Positions 29,280 through 42,076 of a stretch of DNA of 64,000 nt are shown in pieces. Both the position numbers and the translations under genes were made by a program. The stretch lies in the NCBI GenBank assembly GCA_963930655.1, contig OZ005615.1:9938001-10002000 (forward strand), written 5' to 3'. The notes below the pieces were generated by a model. It did no database searches. It was not told the origin of the DNA and was given only the letters and a program-made list of their open reading frames with translations. Position 1 is the stretch's first letter, and every line of letters begins with the position of its first letter. The stretch comes from Myrica gale (lineage: Eukaryota; Streptophyta; Magnoliopsida; Fagales; Myricaceae).

Positions 29280-31683
29280 ATGGACATCCTCTCCATCTTT
29301 TTTACTTTGGTAGCCTTTTCACTTGTCTTTCTCCTCCTAGCCATCTCTGTTCTCACACTCAGCATCTTCGCCGGAAAATCCATTAACAACCCGAACTATC
29401 CGCCTATAGATGGCACGGTCGTCGGCCAGCTCTTCTACTTCACCAAACTCTATGATCACCAAACGGAAACTGCCAAGAAACACCCAACCTTCCGGCTCCT
29501 CGCTCCCGGACAAAGCGAGATATACACGACCGATGTACGAAACATCGAGCATATACTGAAAACCAACTTCGATAAGTACCCGAAAGGCGAGTATCATCTG
29601 GACATCACCACTGATCTCTTTGGCGAGGGGATATTCGCTGTGGATGGGGACAAGTGGAGGCAGCAGAGGAAGCTTGCGAGCTTTGAGTTCTCAGCGAGAG
29701 TGCTTAGAGATTTTAGCTGTTCAGTGTTTAGAAGAAATGCTGCCAAGTTGGTTAGAGCTGTTTCCAGGCTATCGGAGGCCGGCCTGGCTTTTGATATGCA
29801 AGTAAGTTACCCGAGAGGCTAATAATTGGTGATTTTGTTATATTTAGGAACGTGTTAAGAGGTTTTCGGATCTAATTGGTCTTTGATATAACAACAAAGA
29901 CAACTTTTTGATGAGTTTAAAACTTAATGGCTTTTTGGGGAAGAAAGAATGATAAATTTCACGAACGAAATCCACTCGGAAAGGGAGATGGCCGTGACAG
30001 GAAGGAGTCGAATAATGTGTGCCATAACAACTTAAGTTCCACATTGAATAGCAAGTGGGAAAATCAAGCGTATGATTTTCCTGCCCATATGGTTTCTTTT
30101 TGCAGGACATACCGATGAGATGCACATTGGATTCCATATTCAAAGTTGGGTTTGGGGTAGAACTAAATTACTTGGAGGGGTCGAGCAAGGAGGGACGAGC
30201 ATTTACGAAGGCCTTTGATGAATCAAATGCTTTGGTCTATTGGCGCTATGTCGATCCATCCTGGAAGCTGAAGAGGTTTCTTAACCTTGGCTCTGAAGCT
30301 GCTCTTAAAAAGAATATCACCATCATTGATGATTTTGCTCATGGACTAATTAAGGCAAAGAGGAAACAACTAGCAGCGCAACGAGATTGTGTGAGTTCAG
30401 CACTATCATTTGGAAAATAATTTCCCAAGATATTTGCCAATGTGGAATATTTTTACGTCTGTTGCCCAAGAAAAATGAATTTTTTGAGGTTTCCTTCAAT
30501 GGGGGAGACATAGTTAAAAGCTAAAAGAATTTTAGAGCTTTTTTTTCTTTATGATGCTGTTTAACTGATAAAAAAAACTTGTGAAAGTGGCTGCCAGGGG
30601 TAATCCTAGAAATTTGTGAAATGGTTTGGTAATAAATGTGTTTGATGATTTCCAGGATGACAAGGAGGACATCCTTTCAAGGTTTCTGGTGGAGAGCACA
30701 AAGAATCCAGAGGAAATGAATGATAAATATCTAAGGGACATAATCTTGAATTTTATGATCGCAGGCAAAGATTCAAGTGCAAACACTCTCTCATGGTTCG
30801 TCTATATGCTCTGCAAGAACCCTCTAATACAGGAAAAAATTGCACAAGAAGTAAGACATGTCACGGGGAGTCAGGGTGCTGGAGGTAATGTTGAGGAGTT
30901 CATGGCAAACATAACTGATGCAACAATAGATCATGTGCCTTATCTTCATGCGGCATTGACAGAGACCTTGAGGCTTTACCCTGCAGTTCCCGTGGTAATT
31001 GACATGAAAACTTCATTGATTCCTGATGCTGACAATAATTTCTTAGTGCCCCCTAGTGGTTGTAGTGTTAATATGTGGTTATGGATTTCTAGATAAATTT
31101 TCTCCAGCTTTTCCCCTCATGGCCATCAGCTTAATTCATATAGTCTCTTTGGTGTCGGTCCTTGAAGGATGGGAGGTCAGCAGAAATGGATGACGTTCTT
31201 CCTGATGGCTATAGACTGAAGAAAGGAGACGGGGTATTCTACATGTCCTATGCCATGGGCAGGATGCCTTACATTTGGGGAGAAGATGCAGAGGAGTTCC
31301 GACCAGAAAGATGGCTCAAGGATGGAGTCTTTCAACCTGAATCACCATTCAAATTCATAGCATTTAACGTTTGTATCATCTTTTGGTCACCGCATATAAA
31401 CATGTCCCACAACATTTCTAATTTTCTCACTCGTGCTTTTTATATGCAGGCTGGTCCTCGAATTTGTCTAGGGAAGGACTTTGCGTACAGGCAGATGAAA
31501 ATAGTTTCAATTGCCCTTCTCCTCTTCTTCCGGTTTAAACTAGCTGATGATACTAGAAACGTAACTTATAGGACAATGTTCACGCTTCACATTGATGGAG
31601 GCCTCCCTGTTTGTGCAATTCCTAGGACGGACAAACAGAGTCCTGCATGTGAAGCAAACTACTGTGCAGATAATCAGATCTAA
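29280..31683 (+). CDS. Cytochrome P450, CYP704 family (intact)
   Basis: Five exons: 29280-29801, 30106-30390, 30656-30994, 31168-31368 and 31450-31683 (stop TAA), all joined in phase 0, giving 526 residues. An N-terminal membrane anchor (about 3-30, IFFTLVAFSLVFLLLAISVL) puts it on the ER surface. Key motifs: I-helix AGKDSS (305-310), ExxR as ETLR (372-375), PERW in exon 4, and the haem loop FNAGPRICLG with Cys455. CYP704 enzymes belong to the CYP86 clan and typically omega-hydroxylate long-chain fatty acids (cutin and sporopollenin precursors). The exact substrate of this member is unknown. The exon 4 donor is a weak GTTTGT. A truncated relative lies directly downstream. Confidence 0.92.
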
Positions 31684-31999
31684 GTGACTTCACAGTTGCG
31701 TTTTGTTATCCCTTTTAGAGTGTGTAAATAAGGTGAATGGATTTGGTTTGATTGTATTAGGAGTTAAGTTGTGTGGCCAACGCAAGCGAACTAATTTCAC
31801 CATTACCATTTGCTGTCAATGTCGCGTTTGTTTCTGCAAATCCTGACTCTGTGGGCTTCAAAATTTTCCTTAAAACCCACTTGTTCATCGGTAAATTGCC
31901 CAGGTAGGGCGAGGCAATAACGAGCAGCTTGGTTGCTGATTGGAGAGCTGCACTGTTCGATGTGCCTCTGTTACTGTTCGACAAGTGTATTAAAGTCGG

Positions 32000-32385
32000 G
32001 GAAAATTCACTTTTTAATCCTCCATTTTTTGGCACTTTTTTATTTTATTAATCTTTCACTTTCAATTTTTAAATTTTTAGTCCTTGAGTTTTTTTGTTTG
32101 ACGAAATGATCATTCCGTCTGTCTGTCGTCCATATATTTCACGGAGCTCTTTGACACGTCAGCAAATTTGTACCGACCGCTTCATGTAGCGTGAAGCGGT
32201 CAACCACTCACTTTCAACACATATACCCGGTCGACCGGTTCATGTATCGTTAAGCATATAGACTGCAGACTAACGAAATGATCATTACGTTAAAAAAAGA
32301 AAACTGACTAAAAATTTGAAAGTTGAAAATGAAAAACTAAAATGAAAAAATGACCAAAACCTAATGATTAAAATGACAATTTTCC
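32000..32385. repeat. MITE with long inverted ends
   Basis: The left end GGAAAATTCACTTTTTAATC pairs with the right end, whose reverse complement reads GGAAAATTGTCATTTTAATC. The similarity continues inward over about 100 bp through ATTTTTAGTC and ATGATCATT words. The middle has a GGTCGACCGGTT core like that of the element at 778-1055. No coding sequence; target duplication not clear. Confidence 0.6.
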
Positions 32386-34382
32386 TTAAGTTATAATCTC
32401 ATATTGCTAAAGCAATGTGGACTATTATATTCAATGACTTATAAATAAAATTTTTATGTAACTTCATCAAAAATAAATGAGAAAATTAATAAACACAACT
32501 TGACATTCTCATAGTATATGTGTAAGTATAAATAATTTTTTTAGTCTAATTTTTTATTTGTAAACAGGAATCATCCTATTGCTGGTACCGCAATTCACCT
32601 TCTCCTAAACTTCAACAGGTTGCACCACTACATGACTGACCTTGCTAGAAGAAATAAAAAATCAGAGAAAGAAGTACCATCCTGTAGCTGGTACCGCATT
32701 TCACCTGCTCCTAAACTTCAACAGGTTGCACCACTAAATGACTGACCTTGCTGGAAAGTACAGGACTTACAGGATTCTCAGCCTCTTTAGAAACGACATT
32801 TACACTGCGGACCCGGCAAACGTCGAGTACATACTCAAAACAAACTTCGAGAATTATAGCAAGGTATGTTCTGTAAGCAATAACAGCGAGTTGGCAACTA
32901 ATTTACATCAAATCCAAATTTCCGACCATGTTAGGGAGAATTCTGCTCGGTGCGCGGTAATTTCTCGGGGCGGATTATCTTGGTTTCCAGTCAAATCAAG
33001 TTTCTGGTTTATATTTCCTCAGACACTGAGTGTAGTCTGGTATAATCTTTACAAGAATTGGAGTTCCATTTTTGGCAAGGCCCAAAAGATGAAGTCAATT
33101 TTTGGGACTGAAGTCTAGTTTAGTTTGTTCTTTGAAACCTTGTGCAGGGACAGCATAACTACATGATTTTGAAGAACCTTCTGGGCGATGGGATTTTTAC
33201 GGTTGATGGCGACAAGTGGCTTCAACAGAGGAAGCTATCAAGCCACGAGTTCTCCACAAGAATGTTGAGGGACTTCAGCAGTGAGATATTCAGGAAAAAT
33301 GCTGCCAAACTTGCTCATATACTGTCTGAAGCAGCAACTGCCGACCAGATGATTGATATTCAAGTCGGTTCTAGAAATGTCAAATGTTAATACATATGCT
33401 AATGGGATATGATAGTGTGCATGAACAAATTCTAATTATTCATGCAGGATCTTCTGATGAAATCAATCTTGGATTCACTGTTCCAAATTGCATTTGGAAT
33501 CGAATTAGACAGCATGTGTGGATCAAATGAAGAAGGCAAGAATTTCAGCAATGCTTTGATGATTCAAGCTCAGTGACCCTTCTGCGTTATGTTGATATCT
33601 TCTGGAGAATCAAGAAGTTTCTGAATATTGAATCAGAGGCTGCCTTAAAGAAAAGCACTAAAATTATTAATGCTTTCGTGTTTAAGCTAATACACAGCAA
33701 GATGAAGAAAATGAGGAACTCAAAGGATGAATGTTCGGTAAGTGAACAAGAGTTCAGAGCTTCAAATTCTGACTAGTTGTATAAGCCATGAGATGAAATT
33801 TATCATTATGCACAATGCAGATCAATAGAGAAGATATTCTATCACGGTTTCTGCAAGTGACTGAGAATGATCCAACATACTTAAGGGATATAATTCTTAA
33901 CTTCATCATAGCTGGCAAAGACACAACAGCAACCACAATTGCGTGGTTTATTTACATGGTTTGCAAGCATCCTGCCGTACAAGAAAAAATTTCAGAAGAA
34001 GTGAAGGAAGCTACCAACATGAAAGACATTGCAAACTATACTGGGTTTGCAGCCAGTTTGAACGAAGAAGCTCTAGGAAATATGCATTATCTTCATGCGG
34101 CGATCACTGAAACTCTCAGACTCTATCCTGCGGTTCCTGTGGTAAGGGAAATTTTGACTATAGGAATCATCTCTACAAGAAATTTGCATATAGCAACACT
34201 ACATACCTGCTCTTTTCCTGTATGTTTACTCTTTGGGACCACTGACCAGATGTGAGTGATGAAAGAGAGATAGTTACCTGAACACTTCAATATCAGAGTC
34301 AGCACTTTTTGTTTTGCACCTAGACTTGATGAATTGGTATGATAATGCCCAAAAAGTTTCTTCTTATTTTAAACATCCAGAT

Positions 34383-35731
34383 TGTTAGATCCATTAGGTT
34401 TTGGCATGGTTTGTGACAATTTTATATGTAACGTTCTTGAGATTTAAGTGGTGAAGATTTAGGATGGTTATTGGTTTTTGTGAAGGTTGTGCAGAGTTTG
34501 ATAGAGAGTTCGAAGTAGTCTACTGCGCAGAGGAATAACAAAATTTATGTTTTAAATCAAAGTGCGCCCATTTAATATTCCCAGCGTCTTTTTACTTCGA
34601 AATACCCCCTTGACCATATAAAAGCCTCTCTGAACCTTTTGCAAAGTGCCCAAAACGTTTAATTGAAGATTATGCAGAGAGCCAAGAAAGCCTCCAAGAA
34701 ACCATCTTCTAGACCTTGTACCCTCTGTTTTTGTTTTTGTTTTTGTTGCTATTGAGAGTGATTGGTAATCTGAACGTAGAGATCAGATATTTGTTCATCC
34801 TCTCAGTTTGATCACGAGATTTCAGTCCCTAGATTGAACAAGAGAGCTTCGGAGTTGCTGAGGTTGAAAGGTGCTGGAGTTCCAGCATTGTTGAAGGCGC
34901 AACCACTTGAGTTCAAGGTGGAAGGTTGCTCCGGTGTGAAGAGTCAAGAAACCAATCGGGATAGGAGTTCCTCTCCCCTGCAAGTTGCAGATTCAGATGT
35001 TGGACGTTTGAGTAAGGTTACGATTGATATTAGATTAGCAAGGGTTGCTGAATTTATAGATCATCGTGTAACCGAGATTGGGTTTCTAGTGATTCGTTTG
35101 CTGGACTAGGTCCCGAAGAGTTTTTCTTCCTCGTAGAGGTTCTACTTGGAAGTTTCTCTCCGTCAACAATTTCTTGTGTCAATCGTGGTTGAATCTGTGT
35201 TGTTGTTATCATTTTATATCCTATCTTGTTATTTGCTAATCATTCTTGTTTAAGTGATTAAAGATTCTCAATCGTGGTGGATTGTCAATCTTGTTGCAAG
35301 AATATTCAAGGTAAAAGGTAGATCTGAGTAAGAAGTATATTCAACATCTTATTGTGTGTATTTAGATAGAAATTATCTTGCTGATATATGTCTGTATAAT
35401 CTGTCAAATCTGGTTTTACATCATCTGAAGTTTAAAGCAGTTCCTGGAACTTTTCACATTTTTGACAGCATGTATGTTTAATTCATGTTCTGGTGTTGAG
35501 CTTGCTTATTTGTCATTTGAAAGCATCCGAGATCATATGAAAACATTTGAACATAGAGTTACGGTAGATATTGATTTAATTCATTGTCATATAGTTCAGA
35601 TTTCATTAAAGGGTTGAATATTGTTTTTCTAAGTCATTGTTCATTGTTTAAGGGTTGTAGAAATTTTTTAATATATATTCACCCCCCCTCTAGGTATTTT
35701 CCGCATAGTTGGGTCTAAATTAGTTTGTTCA
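34383..35731 (+). mobile_element. Solo LTR, 1.35 kb (fossil)
   Basis: The stretch begins TGTTAGATCC and ends TTGTTCA, giving TG..CA borders. CAGAT flanks it on both sides (34378-34382 and 35732-35736), a 5-bp target-site duplication. A TATAAAAG motif lies near 34616. No gag or pol region accompanies it, so it is a solo LTR left by recombination between two LTRs. Superfamily is probably Copia from general layout, not proved. It sits in an intron of the CYP704 pseudogene, and its 3' part was copied again by the later tandem duplication (36490-37217). Confidence 0.75.
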
Positions 35732-37686
35732 CAGATAACTATCAGATTACTTCCTAACTCTGCAACAACTGCTTCATAAGAGATTCCCAGTGGTTCAACA
35801 TTATCCTTGCTTAAGTTAATCCCAACCCTTAAATATCTTTGGTTACATGATGCAAATATTTGTTTCTCTGATGATACTGTAACAAACCTGTTTGTATTCC
35901 AAGAAAATGAAAAACAAATACAATGGCCAAATTCGAGATGGCTAGTCTCCTAAGAAATCAGGAGAGAAAAAGACTATAAAACTTCAATTGAGTTCTTCCC
36001 TGCCCTCTTCTATGCCCGATGTCCTTATATAGAAACAGAATGCTTAACAATATCTAACCTCCTAACAGATTCCAGCCAACAAACACATGAATGGGTTTTC
36101 ATCAACTAAGAGTAACTACCAGCCTACCATAATTGAACCAGCCAGGCGTGTTACAGATACATTGCCAGATGGTTGTAGCGTGAAAAGGAGATGTGGTAGG
36201 TTACCAACCTTATGCAATGTGCAGGATGAAATTCATATGGGGGTGATGATGCAGAGGAATTCAGACCAGAGAGGTGGCTTGATCAGGATGGAATTTTCAT
36301 ACCAGAGTCCATTCCAGTTTACAGCCTTCCAGGTTAGCATTACTTTCTTTAGGACATGTTGCATTCACTAAGTTTAATGCTTCAAGCTCATCTCCAATTG
36401 TTGCATTGTTTAACTCTTTTCAAGAAACACTTGAATGTCTCTGAAGTAACAGAAGAAATACTGAGAAAAGCAAGCAATAGAAAAATTATTGAGTAAGGTT
36501 ACAATTGATATTAGATTAGCAAGGGTTGCTGAATTTATAGATCATCGTGTAACCGAGATTGAGTTTCTAGTGATTCGTTTGCTGGACTAGGTCCCGAAGA
36601 GTTTTTCTTCCTCGTAGAGGTTCTACTTGGAAGTTTCTCTCCGTCAACAATTTCTTGTGTCAATCGTGGTTGAATCTGTGTTGTTTTTATCATTTTATAT
36701 CTATCTTGTTATTTGCTAATCATTATTGTTTAAATGATTAAAGATTCTCAATCGTGGTGGATTGTCAATCTTGTTGCAAGAAGATTCAAGGTAAAATGTA
36801 GATCTGAGTAAGAAGTATATTCAACATCTTATTGTGTGTATTTAGATATAAATTATCTTGCTGATATATGTCTGTATAATCTGTCAAATCTGGTTTTACA
36901 TCATCTGAAGTTTAAATCAGTTCACTGGAACTTTTCACATTTTTGACAGCATGTTTGTTTAATTCGTGTTCTGGTGTTTAGCTTGCTTATTTGTCATTTG
37001 AAAGCATCCGAGATCATATGAAAACATTTGAACATAGAGTTACGGTAGATATTGATTTAATTCATTGTCATATAGTTCAGATTTCATTAAAGGGTTGAAT
37101 ATTGTTTTTCTAAGTCATTGTTCATTGTTTAAGGGTTGTAGAAATTTTTTAATATATATTCACCCCCCCTCTAGGTACTTTCCGCATAGTTGGGTCTAAA
37201 TTAGTTTGTTCACAGATAACTATCAGATTACTTCCTAACTCTGCAACAGCTGCTTCATAAGAGATTCCCAGTGGTTCAACATTATCCTTGCTTAAGTTAA
37301 TCCCAACCCTTAAATATCTTTTGTTACAGGATGCAAATATTTGTTTCTCTGATGATACATTGCCAGATGGTTGTAGCGTGAAAAGGAGATGTGGTAGGTT
37401 ACCAACCTTATGCAATGGGCAGGATGAAATTCATATGGGGTGATGATGCAGAGGAATTCAGACCAGAGAGGTGGCTTGATCAGGATGGAATTTTCATACC
37501 AGAGTCCATTCAAGTTTACAGCCTTCCAGGTTAGCATTACTTTCTTTAGGACATGTTGCATTCACTAAGTTTAATGCTTCAATCTCATCTCCAATTGTTG
37601 CATTGTTTAACTCTTTTCAAGAAACACTTGAGTGTCTCTGAAGTAACAGAAAAAATACTGAGAAAAAGCAAGCAATAGAAAAATTA
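35008..37686. repeat. Large tandem duplication spanning LTR 3' part and P450 exon 5
   Basis: Copy 1 (35008-36489) and copy 2 (36490-37686) both begin TTGAGTAAGGTTAC and end in the segment AGCAAGCAATAGAAAAATTA. They are nearly identical apart from scattered substitutions and a 283-bp extra block in copy 1 (a small solo LTR plus its target repeat). The unit holds the 3' 720 bp of the 1.35-kb LTR, some intron and P450 exon 5. High similarity indicates a rather recent event. Confidence 0.85.
35878..36155. mobile_element. Small solo LTR, 278 bp (fossil), with matching empty site
   Basis: It begins TGTAACAAACC and ends GCGTGTTACA, with short inverted TGTAACA/TGTTACA borders. GATAC flanks both sides (35873-35877 and 36156-36160). 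The other copy of the tandem duplication has a single GATAC at 37354-37358 and no insert, which proves the exact borders. It lies in copy 1 of P450 exon 5. No internal coding region is present. Confidence 0.85.
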
Positions 37687-37973
37687 CATTGGACTAATTG
37701 ACCTTGTTGTGCAAATTTACCTCTTTTGCCAAAACCATGCTCTACTTGTGGAAGAATCTAAAATCAAACTTCTTTGGTTCACAGGCAGGCCCACGAATCT
37801 GTCTAGGAAAGGAGTTTGCCTACAGGGAGATGAAGATTTTCTCAGCTGTCATGTTAGGCTGTTTTCAATTCAAAAGGAGCGATGAGAATAGAACTGTCCA
37901 TTACAGGACAATTATCAACCTTCCCATAGATCGTGCCTTTCACATAGATGGAATCAAACTCGGTATCATATGA

Positions 37974-38661
37974 TCGTGGAAGTAAAACCGTTCAACTTAT
38001 CTGTGAAGCCAATGGTTGTGCAAGTTGATTGTATCCAAAACTTCCTGAAAATTCCAAATTTTGCTGGAGAAGTGTTTTTTTTTACTGTAGATAGAATGAT
38101 AGTTCTTTTTTGTTCTTCTAAGCAAATAGAATGATAGTACTTGTTAGGATTTTGTCTTGACAAGTTAATATGATTAATTGTTATTAGCACTCATTTAACG
38201 ATTCTCTAATGTGTTTGTAAGGTCACTGGGTCCTCTGCTAGAAAAACAAAGACAAAGGCGGCAAGTGGATTTAAGCATAAAGCGGATGGCTCGGTAGAGA
38301 GAAAATCTCAATAGACCAAACATAGCCTTGATGCCCTAAGATCAACTATCTAAGCAGTTCAGTATTGCCGACCAAGGGTCTCAGGATATTGCTCAATTTA
38401 ATATCTCAATTTCACTCGTAATGTCTTGGATCACGGGCCTTGTTAAAGACCTATCTAGTGACTCAGAAAATATATATCCTTGTTAGGTAAAAACTATTTT
38501 TTTTATCTCTTTATACAATAATGTAAGCGAGAAAAAAACATCGGCGAGAGGGCAAGCCCTATAGTCCTCTATAATCCACATCCAGACCTAGATGAGATTC
38601 TGTCCTTTTAACCTGAAGGACATGGGTTATATGAATATGGGCGTGCATCATCTAAAACTGA
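37974..38661. other. Intergenic stretch; no gene seen
   Basis: Lies between two convergent loci (the P450 pseudogene on plus and the CCDC137-like gene on minus). No coding or structured signal was found. Confidence 0.5.
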
Positions 38662-41600
38662 CTAAAGTGCTGGTGAAGTAGTTGCTGGAGGAAGTTGAAT
38701 CCCTGGCCTCGAATCCCATCCTTTGCGATTCCTATACGCCTCAATAGCCTGCAAGCGAATCCTCACTTGCGAAGCATCTTGGGTATTCTTGAACGCCTTC
38801 ACAAAATTACGGTGAAAGAAAAAGCTTAAATTACTCAACAGTGCAATATCATTAATCTGTTATTAAACACTGGGAACTAAAGATGATACCTTAGGAACTG
38901 CAACCAACTTTGGTGGAGCTTGAACCACTTCTCCAAATTTGATATCCTCGCATCCAAGAAAGTCCAGAACCGCTTCTGTCTTGACCTTTTTATGTTTCTT
39001 TTTCTTCCCTTCCAAATACCTGCGTAAATTCAAGATCTAATCACATATCTGCTGAGTGAAGACAGCAAGCTTGAACTGACTGTACGACGTAACAGAGTCA
39101 GTCCCACTGTGTTTGCTTTTGCAATGAAAAATGTAACCTTACTCACCGTAAAAAGATTGTTGGCATCACGTGGACTTTCTGTTGTTACATTACATAGCCA
39201 GCACACTTTCTAAATTTTACTTCGTGTTCTTTTCTGCTTTACTTCTTATTTCTTTCCAAAAACATCTCCAGTAAATATTTATTTTCGTTTTAATTGTGAG
39301 TGTCAAAATTTAACAACCAACAGTACCATTGACAAAACAAGGGCAGGAAGTTCACAATTACTGTAATCAACTTAGAAGCCACCTGCAATAGACCTAGACA
39401 ACTAACGTTACAAGACTACGAATATTTGAGAACTCCTTTGAGAGTAGTCGAACCTAAAATTGTGTCAGACAAAGGGGATGGGTTGACAATCAGTATTTCA
39501 CTCCGAGGATTCCTAAAAAGAACTCACATTTCAGAATTGAGTCCCAACAAAAACTTAGTCCAACTGACAATTAGAACAAGAAGTGAATTTCCAAGTGAGG
39601 ACATTTTACCTTTATGGGACCAAGTACTTCTATAGATCCATAACGGTAAGGTTACCTACTTGTAGGTCTCAGAGAGATCACAGCCCAAATAGTTGGAACC
39701 TTCATTGAGGCAATCCAGCAAATGCTATGAATAGGGCTCATAGAAAATGGCAAGCTTCGTCTCCAGGAAAGATTCTGTCCAGCTTCCTCTTTGGCTTCAG
39801 GTTTTTGCAATTCTAAAGCAGACTTTTTAAGGGACAGGTTCTACGACAGTGTATCATCAGTGCTATTAGAGGAGCTCAGACTAGGAAATGGTGCCTTGAT
39901 GCTTACCCCCACTCTAATTTTAAAGTGGAGCACGAATAATGTAATTGACAACAACGAAATGGCAACAAATATGAATGAAATAATGACCAAGGGATTCTTG
40001 AGTTAAACAAATATGGAATTGATCCTGATCCCTGAACTCCAATTTATGTGGGCCAACACTGCACAAACATCAGCACCAGATATCCAGGGAACAAAATGCA
40101 TACCCTGACTATCACTATTGCGCTAATTTTCACATATGGTTAACATGTTATAGTTATTCCTAAAATTGTTTCAGAATTGAAGAAGATAATGTGGGGCAGA
40201 AATGAAAGTATTTTTATAGCCCTAAGATTTCTTAGGTAACGAAGATGAATTGCTACAAAAAAAAAATAGAATGAATACTAACATTTTCTTGCGCTCCCGT
40301 TTTTTCAGACGAGTGTCAGAGTTTTCTGTAGGTGTTTCAAACCTTAGGTCCTTAACCTGATTCCTCTTTCTTTTTTTCTTTCTCTTCTCATTTGTGCTTT
40401 CATCACCACCATCCGTATGTTGAGTTGTCCTCAAATGCTCATCATAACCCCCATCTTTGATCCCACTAGTTCCTGAATCCGATCCACCTATTCGACATTG
40501 TTTCTGTTGATGTATGGCACGAATTAATCAACACAAAAATTTGATATGTGCTGAAGAACTAAATACCTTGAAAGCCAAAAAATCAAAGTTTTAAGGGAAA
40601 ACTAGTTAGGGCATGAATACTGGAAAACAATAAGATATATAGGAAAACAACTCAAGGATGCTCTACAAACTCATAATCTCATGGGAGGAATCAACAAGAG
40701 CAAGCAGTAAAATAAAGGAAGCAGGAGTAAATTATTTTGCAAGAGTTGGAGTGGCCCTGGGAAAATAAAAAGATGAAAACTAGCTGTCGTCTGTTGGAGT
40801 GTCAGCTTATTATGCTGCTCACTCCTAATTTCAGCGTCCAATAAAAACAGGGAGCAACTAAAAATATCCAAATTCAGCATCATAAGCGCAGCACAACTGG
40901 CACCTTCCAACCAAGTTTCCATGCATTAAAGGAGTCATCCATAAAAAATTCAGTCTTCAAAGTGGATTTTCAAATTCCTGCCAAAGCACTGAAGCTGTCT
41001 TACAGGTCCCTGTATAGGGTAATTATTGCCCCTGTGTTTTAAGAAAAAAAATCTAATCATAAATATTATCTCATAATATGAACCGTGATCCAACTCTAAG
41101 TATGAAGGCTGAAAGATCTTTTATATAACCACCGGAAGAAAAATAACAACAGTTTGCATTCTAAGAATGTAATGATAGTGCATGAAGTCATTTTTCAATG
41201 GAAGGATAAATACCATTGAAATTTTTGAGATCAAAATCCATCGAATGAAAACACATTACCTAAAGTATCAGTGCAATCAACATCAATCACCTGATAAACC
41301 AAACTTTTCAGGATCTGATTTTGGGTTAGGATGCGTGGATACACACACACACACATACTTATGAGAGTATGTTTGTGTGTTTGCATATACCTCAATGATA
41401 TAGGATAGGAACGCCCTTCGAAGTTTTCAATTCCGAGATATTTCCGTGAAATTCTCCCAACTCCCATTTGAGCAAAGAATAGAAACAAGCACACACTCTC
41501 AAATAACAAACAATCACCTACAAATTCAACTCAGCGATGACTTTCCATTACTCTTATTCATTATAGTTCCCCAACTAGTAAAAACCAGAAGAGGGCCAAA

Positions 41601-41973
41601 GAACAAAAATCAGCTCTCCGGAACTCCGATCAAATCATTAGAAACTTTGGATAGTTATCAGAGAGAGAGAGATTCACTTTATTAGCATCACCATCCTTCG
41701 CAGCAGACCCTGAAAAGACACAACCATTTCAGATACAAAAGGCGTTAACCTGTACACGTAAGCACCTCCATAAACACGCACAAAGAGAAATAGAGATAGA
41801 GGGAGAGGACCTCGGGAATTAGAGGAGTGAGAGGCAGTGAAGGAGATGAGTTTGCGGAGCTTAGAGGGGAGAGCATCGACTTGGGAAGCATCTGGAGGCT
41901 GAGGGAGGCGGCTGTAGCCGCCGTGGGCTACTCTGTAGTTTTTCTCTCTCCTTCTCCTTCCTTTCCCTCCCAT
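38662..41973 (-). CDS. Basic CCDC137-like nuclear/nucleolar protein
   Basis: Five exons: 41973-41811, 41709-41678, 40503-40283, 39019-38890 and 38796-38662 (stop TAG), all joined in phase, 226 residues. The protein starts MGGKGRRRREKNYRVAHGGY, has very basic runs (EKRKKKRKRNQVKDLRFE, KKRERKKMYLEGKKKKHKKV), a conserved-looking IKFGEVVQAPPKL block, and ends RKGWDSRPGIQLPPATTS. This matches my memory of small plant proteins carrying a CCDC137-type region, probably nucleolar given the Lys/Arg tracts; the molecular role is unknown. The exon 1 donor (GAG|GTCCTC) and the exon 5 acceptor (GTGAAG) are weak but both keep frame. A Mutator-type MITE lies about 100 bp upstream of the ATG. Confidence 0.8.
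41340..41356. repeat. CA/AC microsatellite
   Basis: Short (AC)n run in the intron of the CCDC137-like gene, with a TGTGTGTTTG stretch about 30 bp on that could pair with it. Confidence 0.7.
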
Positions 41974-42076
41974 CTCTCGACTCGTCCCTAATACAACCGA
42001 AGCGGAGCAGACCACCCATCTGTATTGCTCTTTTAACGGCCAGGGCAGGATACTCAAGACTGTCCATTTTATTTTA

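Larger units (their letters stand above)
32572..37973 (+). pseudogene. CYP704 cytochrome P450 pseudogene with internal duplications
   Basis: Remnant exons: 32572-32863 (no start or membrane anchor), 33148-33363, 33448-33737, 33821-34141, a duplicated exon (about 35849-36332 and 37330-37529) and 37785-37973. Motifs survive: AGKDTTATT, ETLRLYP and haem loop AGPRICLGKEFAYRE. Lesions: the first-exon segment (HPxAGTxxHLLLNFNRLHH) occurs twice in tandem, 106 bp apart, with TAA in place of TAC after LHH in the second copy. A one-base loss near 33557 shifts exon 3. Exon 5 carries a one-base loss in both copies (PES-PFKF). Unlike the upstream gene it has an intron after ENYSK, so it is a diverged paralogue rather than a fresh copy. 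Two solo LTRs lie inside it. It cannot make a functional P450. Confidence 0.85.

Noticed and set aside
35877-36156. Insertion read as a DNA transposon with CTGTAACA inverted ends and a 3-bp ATA duplication
   Set aside because: Shifting the border by one base gives TG..CA ends and a perfect 5-bp GATAC duplication, which fits a solo LTR better.
37149-37415. Minus-strand frame of 88 codons repeated in both tandem copies
   Set aside because: It is antisense to P450 exon 5 and LTR sequence; duplication alone explains why it appears twice.
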